The notes: generated by a model from the letters alone, not told the origin. Positions 8,728 to 16,829 are shown, counted from the first letter of the stretch. The stretch is 23,881 nucleotides of DNA from Flavicella sp049625305 (GCA_049625305.1 JBMZVD010000031.1:1-23881), one strand, 5' to 3'. Translations and numbers: made by a program.

Positions 8728-9529
8728 AACTTTCCTTTGAGAACTTTACAAGATTAGGGTTTGCATAGATGGTCGCTTTTTGATTTCTCGAAAAACCAAT
8801 AAGACAAATACCAAATTCTTTTGCATAATCTACGGCCAACGAAGAACAAGCAGAAACAGCTACAAGTACTTGAATTTTAGCTAAAAATGCTTTGCTGATG
8901 ATTTCATAGGATACACGACCGCTTACGAGTAAAATTTCCCCCTTCCTAAGTTGTTGCTTTTCGAGTAAATCGCCGATGCATTTATCAACAGCATTGTGCC
9001 TACCAATGTCTTCATAACAATTAAGTAGTCTATGTGAATTGTCGAAAATAGCTGCTGCGTGTGAACCTCCGGTAAGTTCAAAGTTATACTGTGACGCTTT
9101 CATGATTTGAAATAGTTTGGCCAATTTGTCTATTTCAAAAAAAGGTAACTTTTTAGTCCTTGGTGTATTTGTGGGTGTCTTGAGTTCTTTTTTTCCACAG
9201 ATTCCACAAGCTGAAACAGAAAGTAAGCTGCGTTTGTTCAAATAACCTGCCCCCAATGTATCTTTTGGTATTTCTATTTTTATGGTTGAAAAGCCATTTT
9301 TTTTAGTTTCGTAAGAAACTATTTTTAAATCCTCTGTACCTTTGTATACGTCTTCTGCGTACAAAAGCCCTCTGACCAATTTCGCATCATTACCTGGAGT
9401 TCTCATAACCATGGCGAAAGGATCAGAATTTATTACAATTTCAATAGGAGCTTCTACGACAAGTGTATCTTCTATTTCAAATGAGAATGCATCTTTTATT
9501 TTTAGACTGTTGTAGACAGAGGTTTGCAT
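8717..9529 (-). CDS. fdhD: Formate dehydrogenase accessory sulfurtransferase FdhD
   Basis: 270-residue FdhD. The family passes sulfur from the cysteine desulfurase IscS to the bis-molybdopterin guanine dinucleotide cofactor, which activates formate dehydrogenase-type enzymes. The sulfur-relay cysteines are Cys108 and Cys111 in SACGICGK. Family signatures GGSHAAAIFD and EDIGRHNAVDKCIG are intact, as is the Arg-Thr-Pro-Gly segment near residue 43. The length matches E. coli FdhD. It lies directly upstream of, and overlaps by 11 bases with, its probable client, the YdeP-like oxidoreductase. It begins 33 bases after the thioesterase stop with no promoter box in between, so it probably shares that transcript. 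Confidence 0.95.
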   Translation of the reverse strand: MQTSVYNSLKIKDAFSFEIEDTLVVEAPIEIVINSDPFAMVMRTPGNDAKLVRGLLYAEDVYKGTEDLKIVSYETKKNGFSTIKIEIPKDTLGAGYLNKRSLLSVSACGICGKKELKTPTNTPRTKKLPFFEIDKLAKLFQIMKASQYNFELTGGSHAAAIFDNSHRLLNCYEDIGRHNAVDKCIGDLLEKQQLRKGEILLVSGRVSYEIISKAFLAKIQVLVAVSACSSLAVDYAKEFGICLIGFSRNQKATIYANPNLVKFSKESYEN

Positions 9530-9562
9530 ATATTGGTTTTAAACTTCTACGAACTTAGTTTC

Positions 9563-10114
9563 TTATTCATCGAGTTCAATTATCACATTGTGTTTTTTGA
9601 TCTCTTCTTTGTAGGTTTCGTATGAGAATTCATTCTTGTGAAAATCTTGTTTTCTTTTCTTTTTCATCTCCAAACGATTCAAGGAACGAATAAATCGTCG
9701 TACACCTTCTTTTGTTTCGATTTTTAATTTAGGAACTTCGGCATTACTACCGTCTTCGTTTTTTGCAACCATTAAAAAGTATGAAGAATTACAATGTTTT
9801 TGAACTCCAGTTTGAATATTTTCAGAGGTGACCCTTATTCCAACTGTCATTGAGGTTCTTCCAACGTAATTGACACGTGCTTTGAGAGTTACCAATTCTC
9901 CAACCTCAATTGGGTTTAAAAAATCAACAGTGTTAATTGAAGCAGTAACACAATATTTTCCTGAGTACTTGGAAGCACAGGCAAATGCGATTTGATCCAT
10001 TAAATTGAGGATGTACCCTCCGTGAATTTTACCACTAAAATTAGAATGTGATGGTAGCATGAGTTCAGCTAGAGTTACTGAGGATTCTTGTGATGTTTTG
10101 GTGGTAGTGTTCAT
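9563..10114 (-). CDS. Hotdog-fold acyl-CoA thioesterase
   Basis: 183-residue acyl-CoA hydrolase of the BACH/YciA type. The hotdog core covers about residues 12-125: GKIHGGYILNLMDQIAFACA is the hotdog helix with its catalytic Asp, followed by strands SINTVDFLNPIEVGE and GRTSMTVGIRV. A charged C-terminal extension follows (RRFIRSLNRLEMKKKRKQD onward). It hydrolyses acyl-CoA thioesters in the cytosol; chain-length preference is unknown. The frame extends to an ATG at 10157-10159, but a TAAATTTG promoter box at 10139-10146 lies between the two, so the start MNTTTK at 10114 is preferred. It is probably the first gene of an operon continuing into fdhD. Confidence 0.87.
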   Translation of the reverse strand: MNTTTKTSQESSVTLAELMLPSHSNFSGKIHGGYILNLMDQIAFACASKYSGKYCVTASINTVDFLNPIEVGELVTLKARVNYVGRTSMTVGIRVTSENIQTGVQKHCNSSYFLMVAKNEDGSNAEVPKLKIETKEGVRRFIRSLNRLEMKKKRKQDFHKNEFSYETYKEEIKKHNVIIELDE

Positions 10115-10138
10115 AAATATTTGTTTGTAGTAAAAATA

Positions 10139-10146
10139 CAAATTTA
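10139..10146 (-). promoter_or_regulatory. Putative -7 box (TAAATTTG) for the thioesterase-fdhD operon
   Basis: Exact TAnnTTTG match on the minus strand, giving a leader of about 18 nt to ATG 10114. It lies just after the terminator of the preceding gene, as expected for an independent transcription unit. No clear -33 TTTG is present. Confidence 0.5.
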
Positions 10147-10168
10147 CTATTATTTTCATGGAATAATT

Positions 10169-10202
10169 GAAAAAAACGAAGCGTTTTGCTACTAAAACGG
10201 CT
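10169..10202 (-). terminator. Intrinsic terminator of the metallophosphoesterase/AI-2E/methyltransferase run
   Basis: The minus strand has a stem AGC(C)GTTTT / AAAACGCT with a 6-nt loop AGTAGC and one bulged C, followed by TCGTTTTTTT. It lies about 30 bases after the methyltransferase stop at 10231 and before the thioesterase promoter box. Confidence 0.65.
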
Positions 10203-10230
10203 CTTGTGTTACATTTTTTTCAAAACAATT

Positions 10231-11412
10231 TTATAAAGCTTTTCGACAGATGAGTACAGTTAGTTTGTTGAGGTGGTTTGTCGTGAAAAATAAATATTGT
10301 TCACCACCGTCTTTTATTTTGGTTTTTTTTCGAATTTGTGCAACAGTTTCAGGGAAATTTCGAACACTAATATTGGCTTTTTTACTAGTTAGTAATGAGA
10401 GTATTTTCTTCTTATCGTATGGAACGGTGTGTTGTACCACAAACTTTCTACCCGGAAAGTCAATGTGTAGTTTATTTGAGGTATACAAATGAGAATGCTG
10501 CTGTAATTTGTCAATTTGCAATTGAGCAGAGAGTTGTTGGAATCCACCTGATTTTAATATAGCAGCATTGGGTTCGTAAAGGTACTTTTGAACAGCGCTA
10601 TAGTTAGCAGTAGCTGAAAAATTCCATTTAAAACTAAATGTTTGTTGCTCTAGTTTACTTTGATTAGAAGTAATTATAGAGATGCTTCCCTTGTAATTTT
10701 TCTCTAATACAAAAAGTAATTCTTTTACTTCGTTGCCAACAGCAATCACATGAATTTCTTTGGTGTGTTTTAATTCTTGGATTGTATTTGAGATGTCTAA
10801 AATAGGAGAGTTTTTAACCAATATATTGTTTGTGAATTCAAATAGAAAATCAAGATTTTCGGGTACATTTGGTTGGCAGTCCTTTAACAAAAATACTTTT
10901 CCTTTCAGGTTGTTTCTTCGAGAGGGATCTACGTAAATCCAATCAAATTTTCGATTTAATTTTTTTAATGTTGTAAGACTATCTCCTTCAAAGCTAGTTA
11001 GATTATCAATTGACAGTATTTTGGCATTGTGTTGTGTTATTTTAGAGAGATTTTCATCCAATTCACAATGAATAACAGTTTCTAATTTTTTTGCAAAATA
11101 CAAACAGTCTACCCCAAAACCACCTGTCAAATCAATGATACTGTTACCGTTGAGTAATTTTGTTTTGTAAGCTGCAGTTAGAGCAGAAGAACATTGTTCG
11201 AGGTTGATTTTGGGAGGAAAGTATATCGCTGATTTTTCTGCCCAAAGAGGCAGTTTTTTTTGTGCTGTTTTTTTTCCTGCAATTTGCTGGGCTAGTTCTT
11301 GTATGGATATCCCATCAAAAGGACTTCCTTTAAGGATAGTTTTGTTGAGGTCTTTATCAAGGTGTTCTGCGATAAAATCCTGTACTTCACTGTGTGTAAT
11401 TTTTGAATTCAC
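10231..11412 (-). CDS. Class I SAM-dependent methyltransferase with THUMP-like C-terminal domain
   Basis: About 393 residues from a GTG at 11410-11412. Numbering below uses the 400-residue form starting at TTG 11433. The SAM-binding motif is IIDLTGGFGVDC (DLTGGFG 101-107), followed by an acidic motif-II end (CELDEN) and VDPSRR at 168-173, characteristic of this Bacteroidota methyltransferase family. The last ~90 residues (FPGRKFVVQ, ANISVRNFPETVAQIRKK) resemble the THUMP-like domain. The substrate is probably RNA, by family resemblance only. The frame contains no ATG codon at all. Its upstream neighbour, the AI-2E gene, ends with TAG in the same frame directly before TTG 11433. GTG 11412 is preferred because the resulting N-terminus (VNSKITHSEVQDFI) fits my recollection of related proteins; TTG 11433 is the alternative. 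Confidence 0.82.
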   Translation of the reverse strand: MNSKITHSEVQDFIAEHLDKDLNKTILKGSPFDGISIQELAQQIAGKKTAQKKLPLWAEKSAIYFPPKINLEQCSSALTAAYKTKLLNGNSIIDLTGGFGVDCLYFAKKLETVIHCELDENLSKITQHNAKILSIDNLTSFEGDSLTTLKKLNRKFDWIYVDPSRRNNLKGKVFLLKDCQPNVPENLDFLFEFTNNILVKNSPILDISNTIQELKHTKEIHVIAVGNEVKELLFVLEKNYKGSISIITSNQSKLEQQTFSFKWNFSATANYSAVQKYLYEPNAAILKSGGFQQLSAQLQIDKLQQHSHLYTSNKLHIDFPGRKFVVQHTVPYDKKKILSLLTSKKANISVRNFPETVAQIRKKTKIKDGGEQYLFFTTNHLNKLTVLICRKAL

Positions 11413-11433
11413 TCTTTCGTTTTTAATATCCAA

Positions 11434-12516
11434 CTACAGATCTTTAGTTAGCGACTTTACTATGTGATTTTTTGAGAAAAATTCTTTTAAAATTACTTTT
11501 ATGGAAGTATATGTAGGTACAGCAAAGATCATTCCTACAACTCCGGTAAGAAGTCCTCCCATAATGATGACTAAGAAGATTTCTAGCGGATGTGATTTTA
11601 CACTTTTTGAAAATATGACTGGCTGACTTACAAAATTATCAATCAGTTGTGCAAAAAGATATCCTGTCATTACATACATGGTTGTTGGTAGTATTTCTTG
11701 TTGAAAGTCCAAGCCTAGATTTTCAGTCATGGTCAAGACCAACATTAAAAGGCCTCCAAAAAGCGGTCCAATAAAAGGGATCAAGTTGAGTAAGGCACAT
11801 ATAAATGCAATAACAACTGAGTTTTCAATACCGAAAATCAAGAGGACTAACGAATAAATGATAAAGAGAATGGTAATCTGAATGATCAAACCAATAAAAT
11901 AGCGCGAAAGTAGTTCTTTAATAGCGAATACCGATTTTTTAATTTGATTTTCTCTAGATTTAGGAATCAAAGCAAAAAAAGCATCGTTTAGTATGTTTGC
12001 ATCTTTGATTAGAAAAAATGAAATAAACAATACAGAAAAGAGTCCCATTGTAAAAGAACCAATGCCACCGAGAATAGCACTAAAAATATTCGGAATGTTT
12101 TTTAGATTTGACAACAAGTCTAAACTTTTTAGTTCCTCTAAAATATTGATGTCTTGACTTAAAAAATAAGTGTTGAGTTGGACAAAAATAATCTCGATAT
12201 TATTTTTAAACTTTTCTGTATTAAGCAACGCTAGATTTTCACTTTGTTTTAAAATGAGTGGAACAAACATGCTTACAAGTCCCGTAATTATTAACACGAA
12301 AAAGAACATAGAAAAAACAACTGCTAGTGCATTTGGAAATTTTGCTTTGTTTTTTAAAAAATGAACGATTGGCCTAGCAATCAAACTTAAAGCTGCAGCT
12401 ATAAAGAAATAAATCAATACTGATCTTATAGTGTATAAAAACCAAAGTGCAAGCAGACTGGTGCCAACGATGAGCAAGGCTCTAATAATACCGTTAGCTA
12501 ATGTTTTTGAATTCAT
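11434..12516 (-). CDS. AI-2E family transporter
   Basis: 360-residue polytopic membrane protein of the AI-2 exporter (PerM/TqsA-like) family. Hydrophobic pairs open the protein (residues 10-75), a long soluble segment follows (about 85-135, LLNTEKFKNNIEIIFVQL onward), and the C-terminal membrane bundle includes ALLNLIPFIGPLFGG and GLLTGVVGMIFAVP, both typical of the family. Family members have been linked to AI-2 export or Na+/H+ exchange, so the substrate is open. The start is ATG, 7 bases after the metallophosphoesterase stop. The stop codon TAG at 11434-11436 immediately precedes, in frame, the methyltransferase ORF. Confidence 0.9.
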   Translation of the reverse strand: MNSKTLANGIIRALLIVGTSLLALWFLYTIRSVLIYFFIAAALSLIARPIVHFLKNKAKFPNALAVVFSMFFFVLIITGLVSMFVPLILKQSENLALLNTEKFKNNIEIIFVQLNTYFLSQDINILEELKSLDLLSNLKNIPNIFSAILGGIGSFTMGLFSVLFISFFLIKDANILNDAFFALIPKSRENQIKKSVFAIKELLSRYFIGLIIQITILFIIYSLVLLIFGIENSVVIAFICALLNLIPFIGPLFGGLLMLVLTMTENLGLDFQQEILPTTMYVMTGYLFAQLIDNFVSQPVIFSKSVKSHPLEIFLVIIMGGLLTGVVGMIFAVPTYTSIKVILKEFFSKNHIVKSLTKDL

Positions 12517-12523
12517 AGATAAA

Positions 12524-13756
12524 TTATCTTTTTAGCGTTACTACAGCCCCATTACTTGGGGTCCATATTTCTAAATTTTCAGGTATTTCAAAACGTGCAT
12601 CATTTGATACTTCATTAATTTCCTTAATGTTTTTAAGTAGGATAGTTCTACACTCTATTTTTTTTGAATCTACAAAAATCCATTTTACTTGGTTGAATTT
12701 TCCGGAATCTCTAGTCCATGTCTTGGCATCGTCAGCATTGCGTAAAGGTGCTCCCCAGCATCCTTCCCCAACATATACGGTTCCCCTTTTGTCTTCTCTG
12801 ACAAAACCTTCTTCTCCAGATGAGGAATTTGTTGGTTTTAAGGGCCATGTTGTTTTCACAGTATGAGCATCGCATTCCACAACCAGACGTACCTTTTTAT
12901 TGTAAAATAATTTTGCCCATTCTGCATAGTGAATGTATCCCTCTTTTTTACGTGCTACATGCGGTCGCATGGGTTTGTGGTATTGTGCTGTTTTCCAAAG
13001 TACACTTCTGTGTTTTTTTAAGTCTTTTTTCAACCAGTTTGTTTGGTCTCCCTTTATAGATATTTCGGTATTCAGCGTATAGGTTCTGATTAAGTTTTTC
13101 CCGTAAGTAATTGCGTAGTATATTTTCTCAGAAGGGGTGTCAAACAGATTATAGATAGAGGTATTTGATTTTTCATGATTTCCACGAGCCACTATGATAG
13201 GAGTTATTTTTCCATCTTCTGAAATTGTCAATTGCCAGTCATCAAACCACTGTTGCCATTGTTCATCTGTATCCCTAGCCGTCATATCACCTCCAAATAA
13301 AACGGCATTTGGTTTTAGTTTTGATACTAGTAAATTTGCTTCTTGTCTTGGTTTTCGGTTGTTTCTTGAGTCACCACCAGCAACAAAGGATATCTTTCGA
13401 TTGTCAGCAGCAGCAGTTTGAAACCATAAACGTTGGCTGCTTCCTTCGCTATCAACAATTACAAAATAATAATTTGTGTTGGGCTGTAAATTTTCTAATC
13501 TAGCAAAATGATTGTTCATTCCTTTGTAGGTGACAATCCTATCTGGTTTCTTTTGAAATTTATATTCCTTTTGATTATCTTCCAAAGGATGGAGACTGTA
13601 TAATACTCTTGGGTTGTCTCCAGAAATTTGATTCCAACAAATCACGATAGAAGTAGCGGGATTGTTTTTTAAAGTCAAGCGGTATTTATCACTCTTTGCA
13701 AATACGTTTGCAAAGGATAAAAAAAGTAAAAAGAGGATTTTTTTTGAAAATTTCAT
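12524..13756 (-). CDS. Secreted purple-acid-phosphatase-like metallophosphoesterase
   Basis: 410 residues. Signal peptide 1-20 (MKFSKKILFLLFLSFANVFA), then a fibronectin-type-III-like N-terminal domain (about 24-115; PNTNYYFVIVDSEGSSQRLWFQT), then a calcineurin-like phosphoesterase domain. Metal-ligand blocks appear in order: GGDSRNNRK (128-131), FGGDMTARD (155-157), RGNHEK (192-195), QYHKP near 260 and ECDAHT near 297. The last block is normally GHxH; here the first His is replaced by Asp while the metal-binding second His remains. It probably hydrolyses phosphoesters in the periplasm, releasing phosphate. No Pho-box-like element was recognised. It heads the tight run with the AI-2E and methyltransferase genes. 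Confidence 0.88.
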   Translation of the reverse strand: MKFSKKILFLLFLSFANVFAKSDKYRLTLKNNPATSIVICWNQISGDNPRVLYSLHPLEDNQKEYKFQKKPDRIVTYKGMNNHFARLENLQPNTNYYFVIVDSEGSSQRLWFQTAAADNRKISFVAGGDSRNNRKPRQEANLLVSKLKPNAVLFGGDMTARDTDEQWQQWFDDWQLTISEDGKITPIIVARGNHEKSNTSIYNLFDTPSEKIYYAITYGKNLIRTYTLNTEISIKGDQTNWLKKDLKKHRSVLWKTAQYHKPMRPHVARKKEGYIHYAEWAKLFYNKKVRLVVECDAHTVKTTWPLKPTNSSSGEEGFVREDKRGTVYVGEGCWGAPLRNADDAKTWTRDSGKFNQVKWIFVDSKKIECRTILLKNIKEINEVSNDARFEIPENLEIWTPSNGAVVTLKR

Positions 13757-13835
13757 ACCGATAGATTTACAAACAATAATAATTAAAATAATTGAAAAAG
13801 TTATGCTTCGGGGTTATATTTAAGCTGTATTTTAT

Positions 13836-14420
13836 TTATTCTTTTTTTAAGTAATTTGTTGAGAATGTTCTCAATTCGTCAAAAAATCGAATGAAGTCTT
13901 CTTCAAATTTATCATAGTGCTTTAAGAGGTCGTTTTTTGCTAAGTCCATCTTAGATTTTCCTTTGGTTCGTTTGTTCATACCCCATAAAATCTTTGAGAT
14001 TCCTTCAACGCTCTTGTAGTTATACAACCAATTTTGTTCGGTCATAAATGGCAGAAGGTATTGTGTTTTTTCGGGAAGTAACTCAAAATTATCATCCAAC
14101 AGCTTGTAGCAATTTTGAGTGAATTCATTCAATGGGATGTTAGAATATCTTTGCCAGTTTTTGGCTAGAAAATGATCGTAAATAATATCAATAATGACAC
14201 CTTTGTAATGACCGTACTTGGGATCCAACCTTCTTTTACTAAATTTTACAATACTGTGTCCATCTGTATATGTGTCAATAGCTCTGTGATGTAGGATTCC
14301 TTTTTGTATTTCAATAGGTAGGTGTGCATATCTTCTTCCTTTGATTGCATCAGCTATAAAATTACCGATTTGCCTAGAGGGCTCGTTGTTGGCGAGGTAC
14401 AAATGAGCTAAAAAATTCAT
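13836..14420 (-). CDS. acpH: Acyl carrier protein phosphodiesterase (AcpH-like)
   Basis: 194-residue protein opening with MNFLAHLYLAN and containing GNFIADAIKGR, GILHHRAIDTYTD and DIIYDHFLAKNW, the His/Asp-rich blocks of the AcpH family (HD-like metal site). AcpH removes the 4'-phosphopantetheine arm from acyl carrier protein in the cytosol. The length matches E. coli AcpH (about 193). The start is ATG 14420. It stands alone: a terminator lies upstream at 14481-14517 and 79 bases separate it from the metallophosphoesterase downstream. No convincing promoter box is visible; CAATTTTG at 14433-14440 is a one-mismatch candidate. Confidence 0.88.
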   Translation of the reverse strand: MNFLAHLYLANNEPSRQIGNFIADAIKGRRYAHLPIEIQKGILHHRAIDTYTDGHSIVKFSKRRLDPKYGHYKGVIIDIIYDHFLAKNWQRYSNIPLNEFTQNCYKLLDDNFELLPEKTQYLLPFMTEQNWLYNYKSVEGISKILWGMNKRTKGKSKMDLAKNDLLKHYDKFEEDFIRFFDELRTFSTNYLKKE

Positions 14421-14480
14421 GCCGTAAATTTACAAAATTGAACGTATTTACAGTACAAGCTTTTAATTTTTGCACACAGC

Positions 14481-14517
14481 AAAAAAAAAGATGCCGTAGT
14501 AAATAGCATCTTTTTTT
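14481..14517. terminator. Hairpin terminator after the carbonic anhydrase gene (symmetrical)
   Basis: GATGC (14490-14494) and GCATC (14506-14510) pair around an 11-nt loop, flanked by nine A on one side and seven T on the other. The A/T arms extend the stem and allow termination in either direction. It lies 19 bases beyond the carbonic anhydrase stop and separates that transcript from acpH. Confidence 0.75.
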
Positions 14518-14535
14518 ATTTTGATTGGTGATTTT

Positions 14536-15159
14536 TTAAAAGTGTACCTCACCAGTTGCAACATCGTACATGGCACCAATAATTTTTATAGCACCTTCTG
14601 CTTCCATTTCTGCAAGAACAGGACTTTCTTTTCTGATTCTTTCTATTGTCATTGCAACATTCTTTTCTGCAACATTATTGACAAACTCTGTATTAGAGGA
14701 ATTTCTTAAGCTCGTATCAGCAGGTTCACTTACTGCTGCAACCGCAGGTTTAATTTTTTCTAACAAATGCGTTAAGTTACCTAGTTCAGCATTGTCACAA
14801 GCACCTTTTACGGCACCACAACTTGTATGCCCCAATACAACAATTAGTTTGGTACCTGCAAGTTTACATGCAAATTCCATACTTCCCAAGATATCTTCAT
14901 TGACAAAATTACCAGCAATACGAACACTGAAGATATCTCCAACTCCTTGGTCAAAAATTAATTCAGCAGAAACTCTTGAATCAATACAGCTTAAAATAGT
15001 AGCAAAAGGAAATTGACCTTTACTCGTGTCGTTTACTTGTTCAATTAGATTTCGATTTAATTTTTTGCTTTCAACAAACCTAGCGTTTCCTTTTTTTAAT
15101 ATGTCTAGGGCATCGTTTGACGATATTTTCGCTTGTGTTTCTTTAGTGTGTGCTTTCAT
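14536..15159 (-). CDS. can: Beta-class carbonic anhydrase
   Basis: 207-residue beta-carbonic anhydrase. It catalyses reversible CO2 hydration to bicarbonate using zinc held by Cys58 (SCIDSR), His111 and Cys114 (HTSCGA), with Asp60-Arg62 as the conserved dyad. IFSVRIAGN and LIVVLGHTSCGAVKGA are family-typical. No export signal is visible, so it should be cytosolic. The start is ATG, 15 bases after the SulP stop. The two genes almost certainly share a transcript, pairing anion uptake with CO2/bicarbonate interconversion. A hairpin terminator follows the gene. Confidence 0.95.
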   Translation of the reverse strand: MKAHTKETQAKISSNDALDILKKGNARFVESKKLNRNLIEQVNDTSKGQFPFATILSCIDSRVSAELIFDQGVGDIFSVRIAGNFVNEDILGSMEFACKLAGTKLIVVLGHTSCGAVKGACDNAELGNLTHLLEKIKPAVAAVSEPADTSLRNSSNTEFVNNVAEKNVAMTIERIRKESPVLAEMEAEGAIKIIGAMYDVATGEVHF

Positions 15160-15174
15160 AATAAGATGTAGATT

Positions 15175-16773
15175 TTAGGCAGACTTTTTTGGTCTTAGTT
15201 TAAAAAAATCGATGTAACTATCCGGATTTGTTTGAACTCCGCGTTCAGAGACTAATTTTATTGTGATATTTCTATCTTTGGCTTTTAAAGCGAAGTCTTC
15301 TAAAATTTCAATGATATCATTGTCCAAATACCTTGTTTTTCTAACATCCATTTCAAGAAAAGAGTTTTCAGCCAAATTGTCTAATTCTTTCAAGATAGCA
15401 CCTTTGTTGAAAAAGGTTACTTCCTCTGCAAGTGTCATTTTGACTTTCTTGTGTTCATTGTTTTCATCCTCAATATGAAGGAAAAAGGAGTTTTGATAGC
15501 TTTTGATAAGAATTACAATAATACCTACTGCCAAACCTAAACCAATACCGTATAGTAAATCAATAAATACAATTCCTAAAACAGTAACGGCAAAAGGAAG
15601 CGATTGTTTCCAACCCAGATTGTACATCGTGATGAATAAACTTGGTTTTGCCAATTTAAATCCAACTATCAAAAGTACAGCTGCCAATACAGATAATGGA
15701 ATATTGTTCAACAAAGCTGGAATGACGACAATAGAAACCAGTAACAAGAAACCGTGTACAATTGCAGATAGTTTTGTTTTTCCTCCGGATTGTATGTTCG
15801 CTGAGCTACGAACAATTACTTGTGTAATTGGCAACCCACCAATCATACCTGATATGATGTTTCCAGTTCCTTGAGCGATTAATTCTCTGTTGGTAGGAGT
15901 TACATTTTTTTCTGGATCTAATTTATCAGTAGCTTCCACACAAAGGAGTGTTTCTAAACTAGCAACTAATGCAATGGTAAATGCAACCACCCAAACATCT
16001 GTATTTCCAATCACAGCAAAATTAGGGAAACTAAATTTCGATAAAAAAGAAGTAAAATCTTCTGGTACAGGAATGCTTACCAAATGAGAACTGGAAATAT
16101 TTAAATTACTATTTCCTTTGGTTGCAAATTGAAATAAAATTCCCAGTGCAACCACTACCAAAGGACCTTGAATGATTTGAAATATTTTTCCTTTTTTTGA
16201 CAAATACTTTTGCCAAACAATCAATACAATGAGAGCTGTAATTCCTATAAAAGTAGCTCCTAGCTGAAAGAAATTAGTAGGATTGCTTAGTATTTCAGTC
16301 AATCCAATATCACTGTGTTGTAATTGTGTTACTTCTGCAGAAAGAGTAGGATCGTAGCCAAAAAAATGTGGTATTTGTTTAATGATGATGATGATACCGA
16401 TTCCTGTCAACATTCCTTTGATAACAGAAGAAGGGAAGAAATATCCAATAATTCCTGCTCTTAGGACACCAAAAAGAATTTGAATGGCGCCTCCTAGTAC
16501 TACAGCTACTAAGAAGTTTTCAAAGCCCCCCAAAGATCCGATGGCTGAAAATACGATGGCAGCCAATCCAGCAGCAGGTCCACTTACTCCGATACTAGAA
16601 CCACTAATAGCTCCTACTACAATTCCTCCAATAATTCCGGCGATAAGTCCAGAAAATAGTGGTGCGCCACTTGCCAATGCAATTCCTAAACATAATGGAA
16701 GTGCTACGAAAAAGACAACGATACTTGCAGGTATGTCATTTTTTAAATTGGTAAATAAATTAGAATTTTTCAT
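15175..16773 (-). CDS. SulP-family inorganic anion transporter with STAS domain (probable bicarbonate transporter)
   Basis: 532 residues from ATG 16773 (MKNSNLFTNLKNDIPAS). The transmembrane domain covers about residues 15-415 and opens with the SulP-typical ASIVVFFVALPLCLGIALASGAPLFSGLIAG split across membrane spans 1 and 2. GVSGPAAGLAAIV and ITQVIVRSSANIQSGGKTKLSAI are further SulP-type stretches. A cytoplasmic STAS domain follows (about 430-532; FLEMDVRKTRYLDNDIIEILEDFALKA). SulP proteins carry sulfate, bicarbonate or chloride. The adjacent carbonic anhydrase favours bicarbonate, as in BicA-like systems, by inference. The ORF extends to a TTG at 16791, but the ATG at 16773 fits the promoter box at 16805-16812 and is a better start. 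The divergent tetR gene and the shared palindrome suggest dedicated regulation. Confidence 0.92.
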   Translation of the reverse strand: MKNSNLFTNLKNDIPASIVVFFVALPLCLGIALASGAPLFSGLIAGIIGGIVVGAISGSSIGVSGPAAGLAAIVFSAIGSLGGFENFLVAVVLGGAIQILFGVLRAGIIGYFFPSSVIKGMLTGIGIIIIIKQIPHFFGYDPTLSAEVTQLQHSDIGLTEILSNPTNFFQLGATFIGITALIVLIVWQKYLSKKGKIFQIIQGPLVVVALGILFQFATKGNSNLNISSSHLVSIPVPEDFTSFLSKFSFPNFAVIGNTDVWVVAFTIALVASLETLLCVEATDKLDPEKNVTPTNRELIAQGTGNIISGMIGGLPITQVIVRSSANIQSGGKTKLSAIVHGFLLLVSIVVIPALLNNIPLSVLAAVLLIVGFKLAKPSLFITMYNLGWKQSLPFAVTVLGIVFIDLLYGIGLGLAVGIIVILIKSYQNSFFLHIEDENNEHKKVKMTLAEEVTFFNKGAILKELDNLAENSFLEMDVRKTRYLDNDIIEILEDFALKAKDRNITIKLVSERGVQTNPDSYIDFFKLRPKKSA

Positions 16774-16804
16774 CAATTTTATATTTTTCAAGTTCGATTA
16801 TTAA

Positions 16805-16812
16805 CAAATATA
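16805..16812 (-). promoter_or_regulatory. Putative -7 box (TATATTTG) for the SulP-carbonic anhydrase operon
   Basis: Exact TAnnTTTG on the minus strand, 31 bases before ATG 16773. The expected -33 position (16832-16835) lies inside the palindrome at 16830-16846 and has no TTTG. Confidence 0.6.
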
Positions 16813-16829
16813 ACAATACTTTTTATTTT

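Noticed and set aside
9185..9215. Sequence resembling DnaA boxes (TTCCACA repeated)
   Set aside because: It encodes the conserved CGICGK region of fdhD and is not clustered with other boxes, so an origin is not supported even though dnaN is in the window.
6436..9529. Selenocysteine formate dehydrogenase
   Set aside because: The molybdenum-ligand position is a Cys codon, the frame has no internal TGA, and the cluster-binding cysteines fit the YdeP-like branch instead.
14570..15016. 148-codon plus-strand open frame opposite the carbonic anhydrase gene
   Set aside because: It is a shadow of a well-supported gene: no promoter, low-complexity Ser/Ala/Thr/Ile composition from antisense codons, and no recognisable domain.
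15503..15874. 123-codon plus-strand open frame opposite the SulP gene
   Set aside because: Antisense shadow of the transmembrane domain; composition reflects the complementary strand and there is no independent start context.
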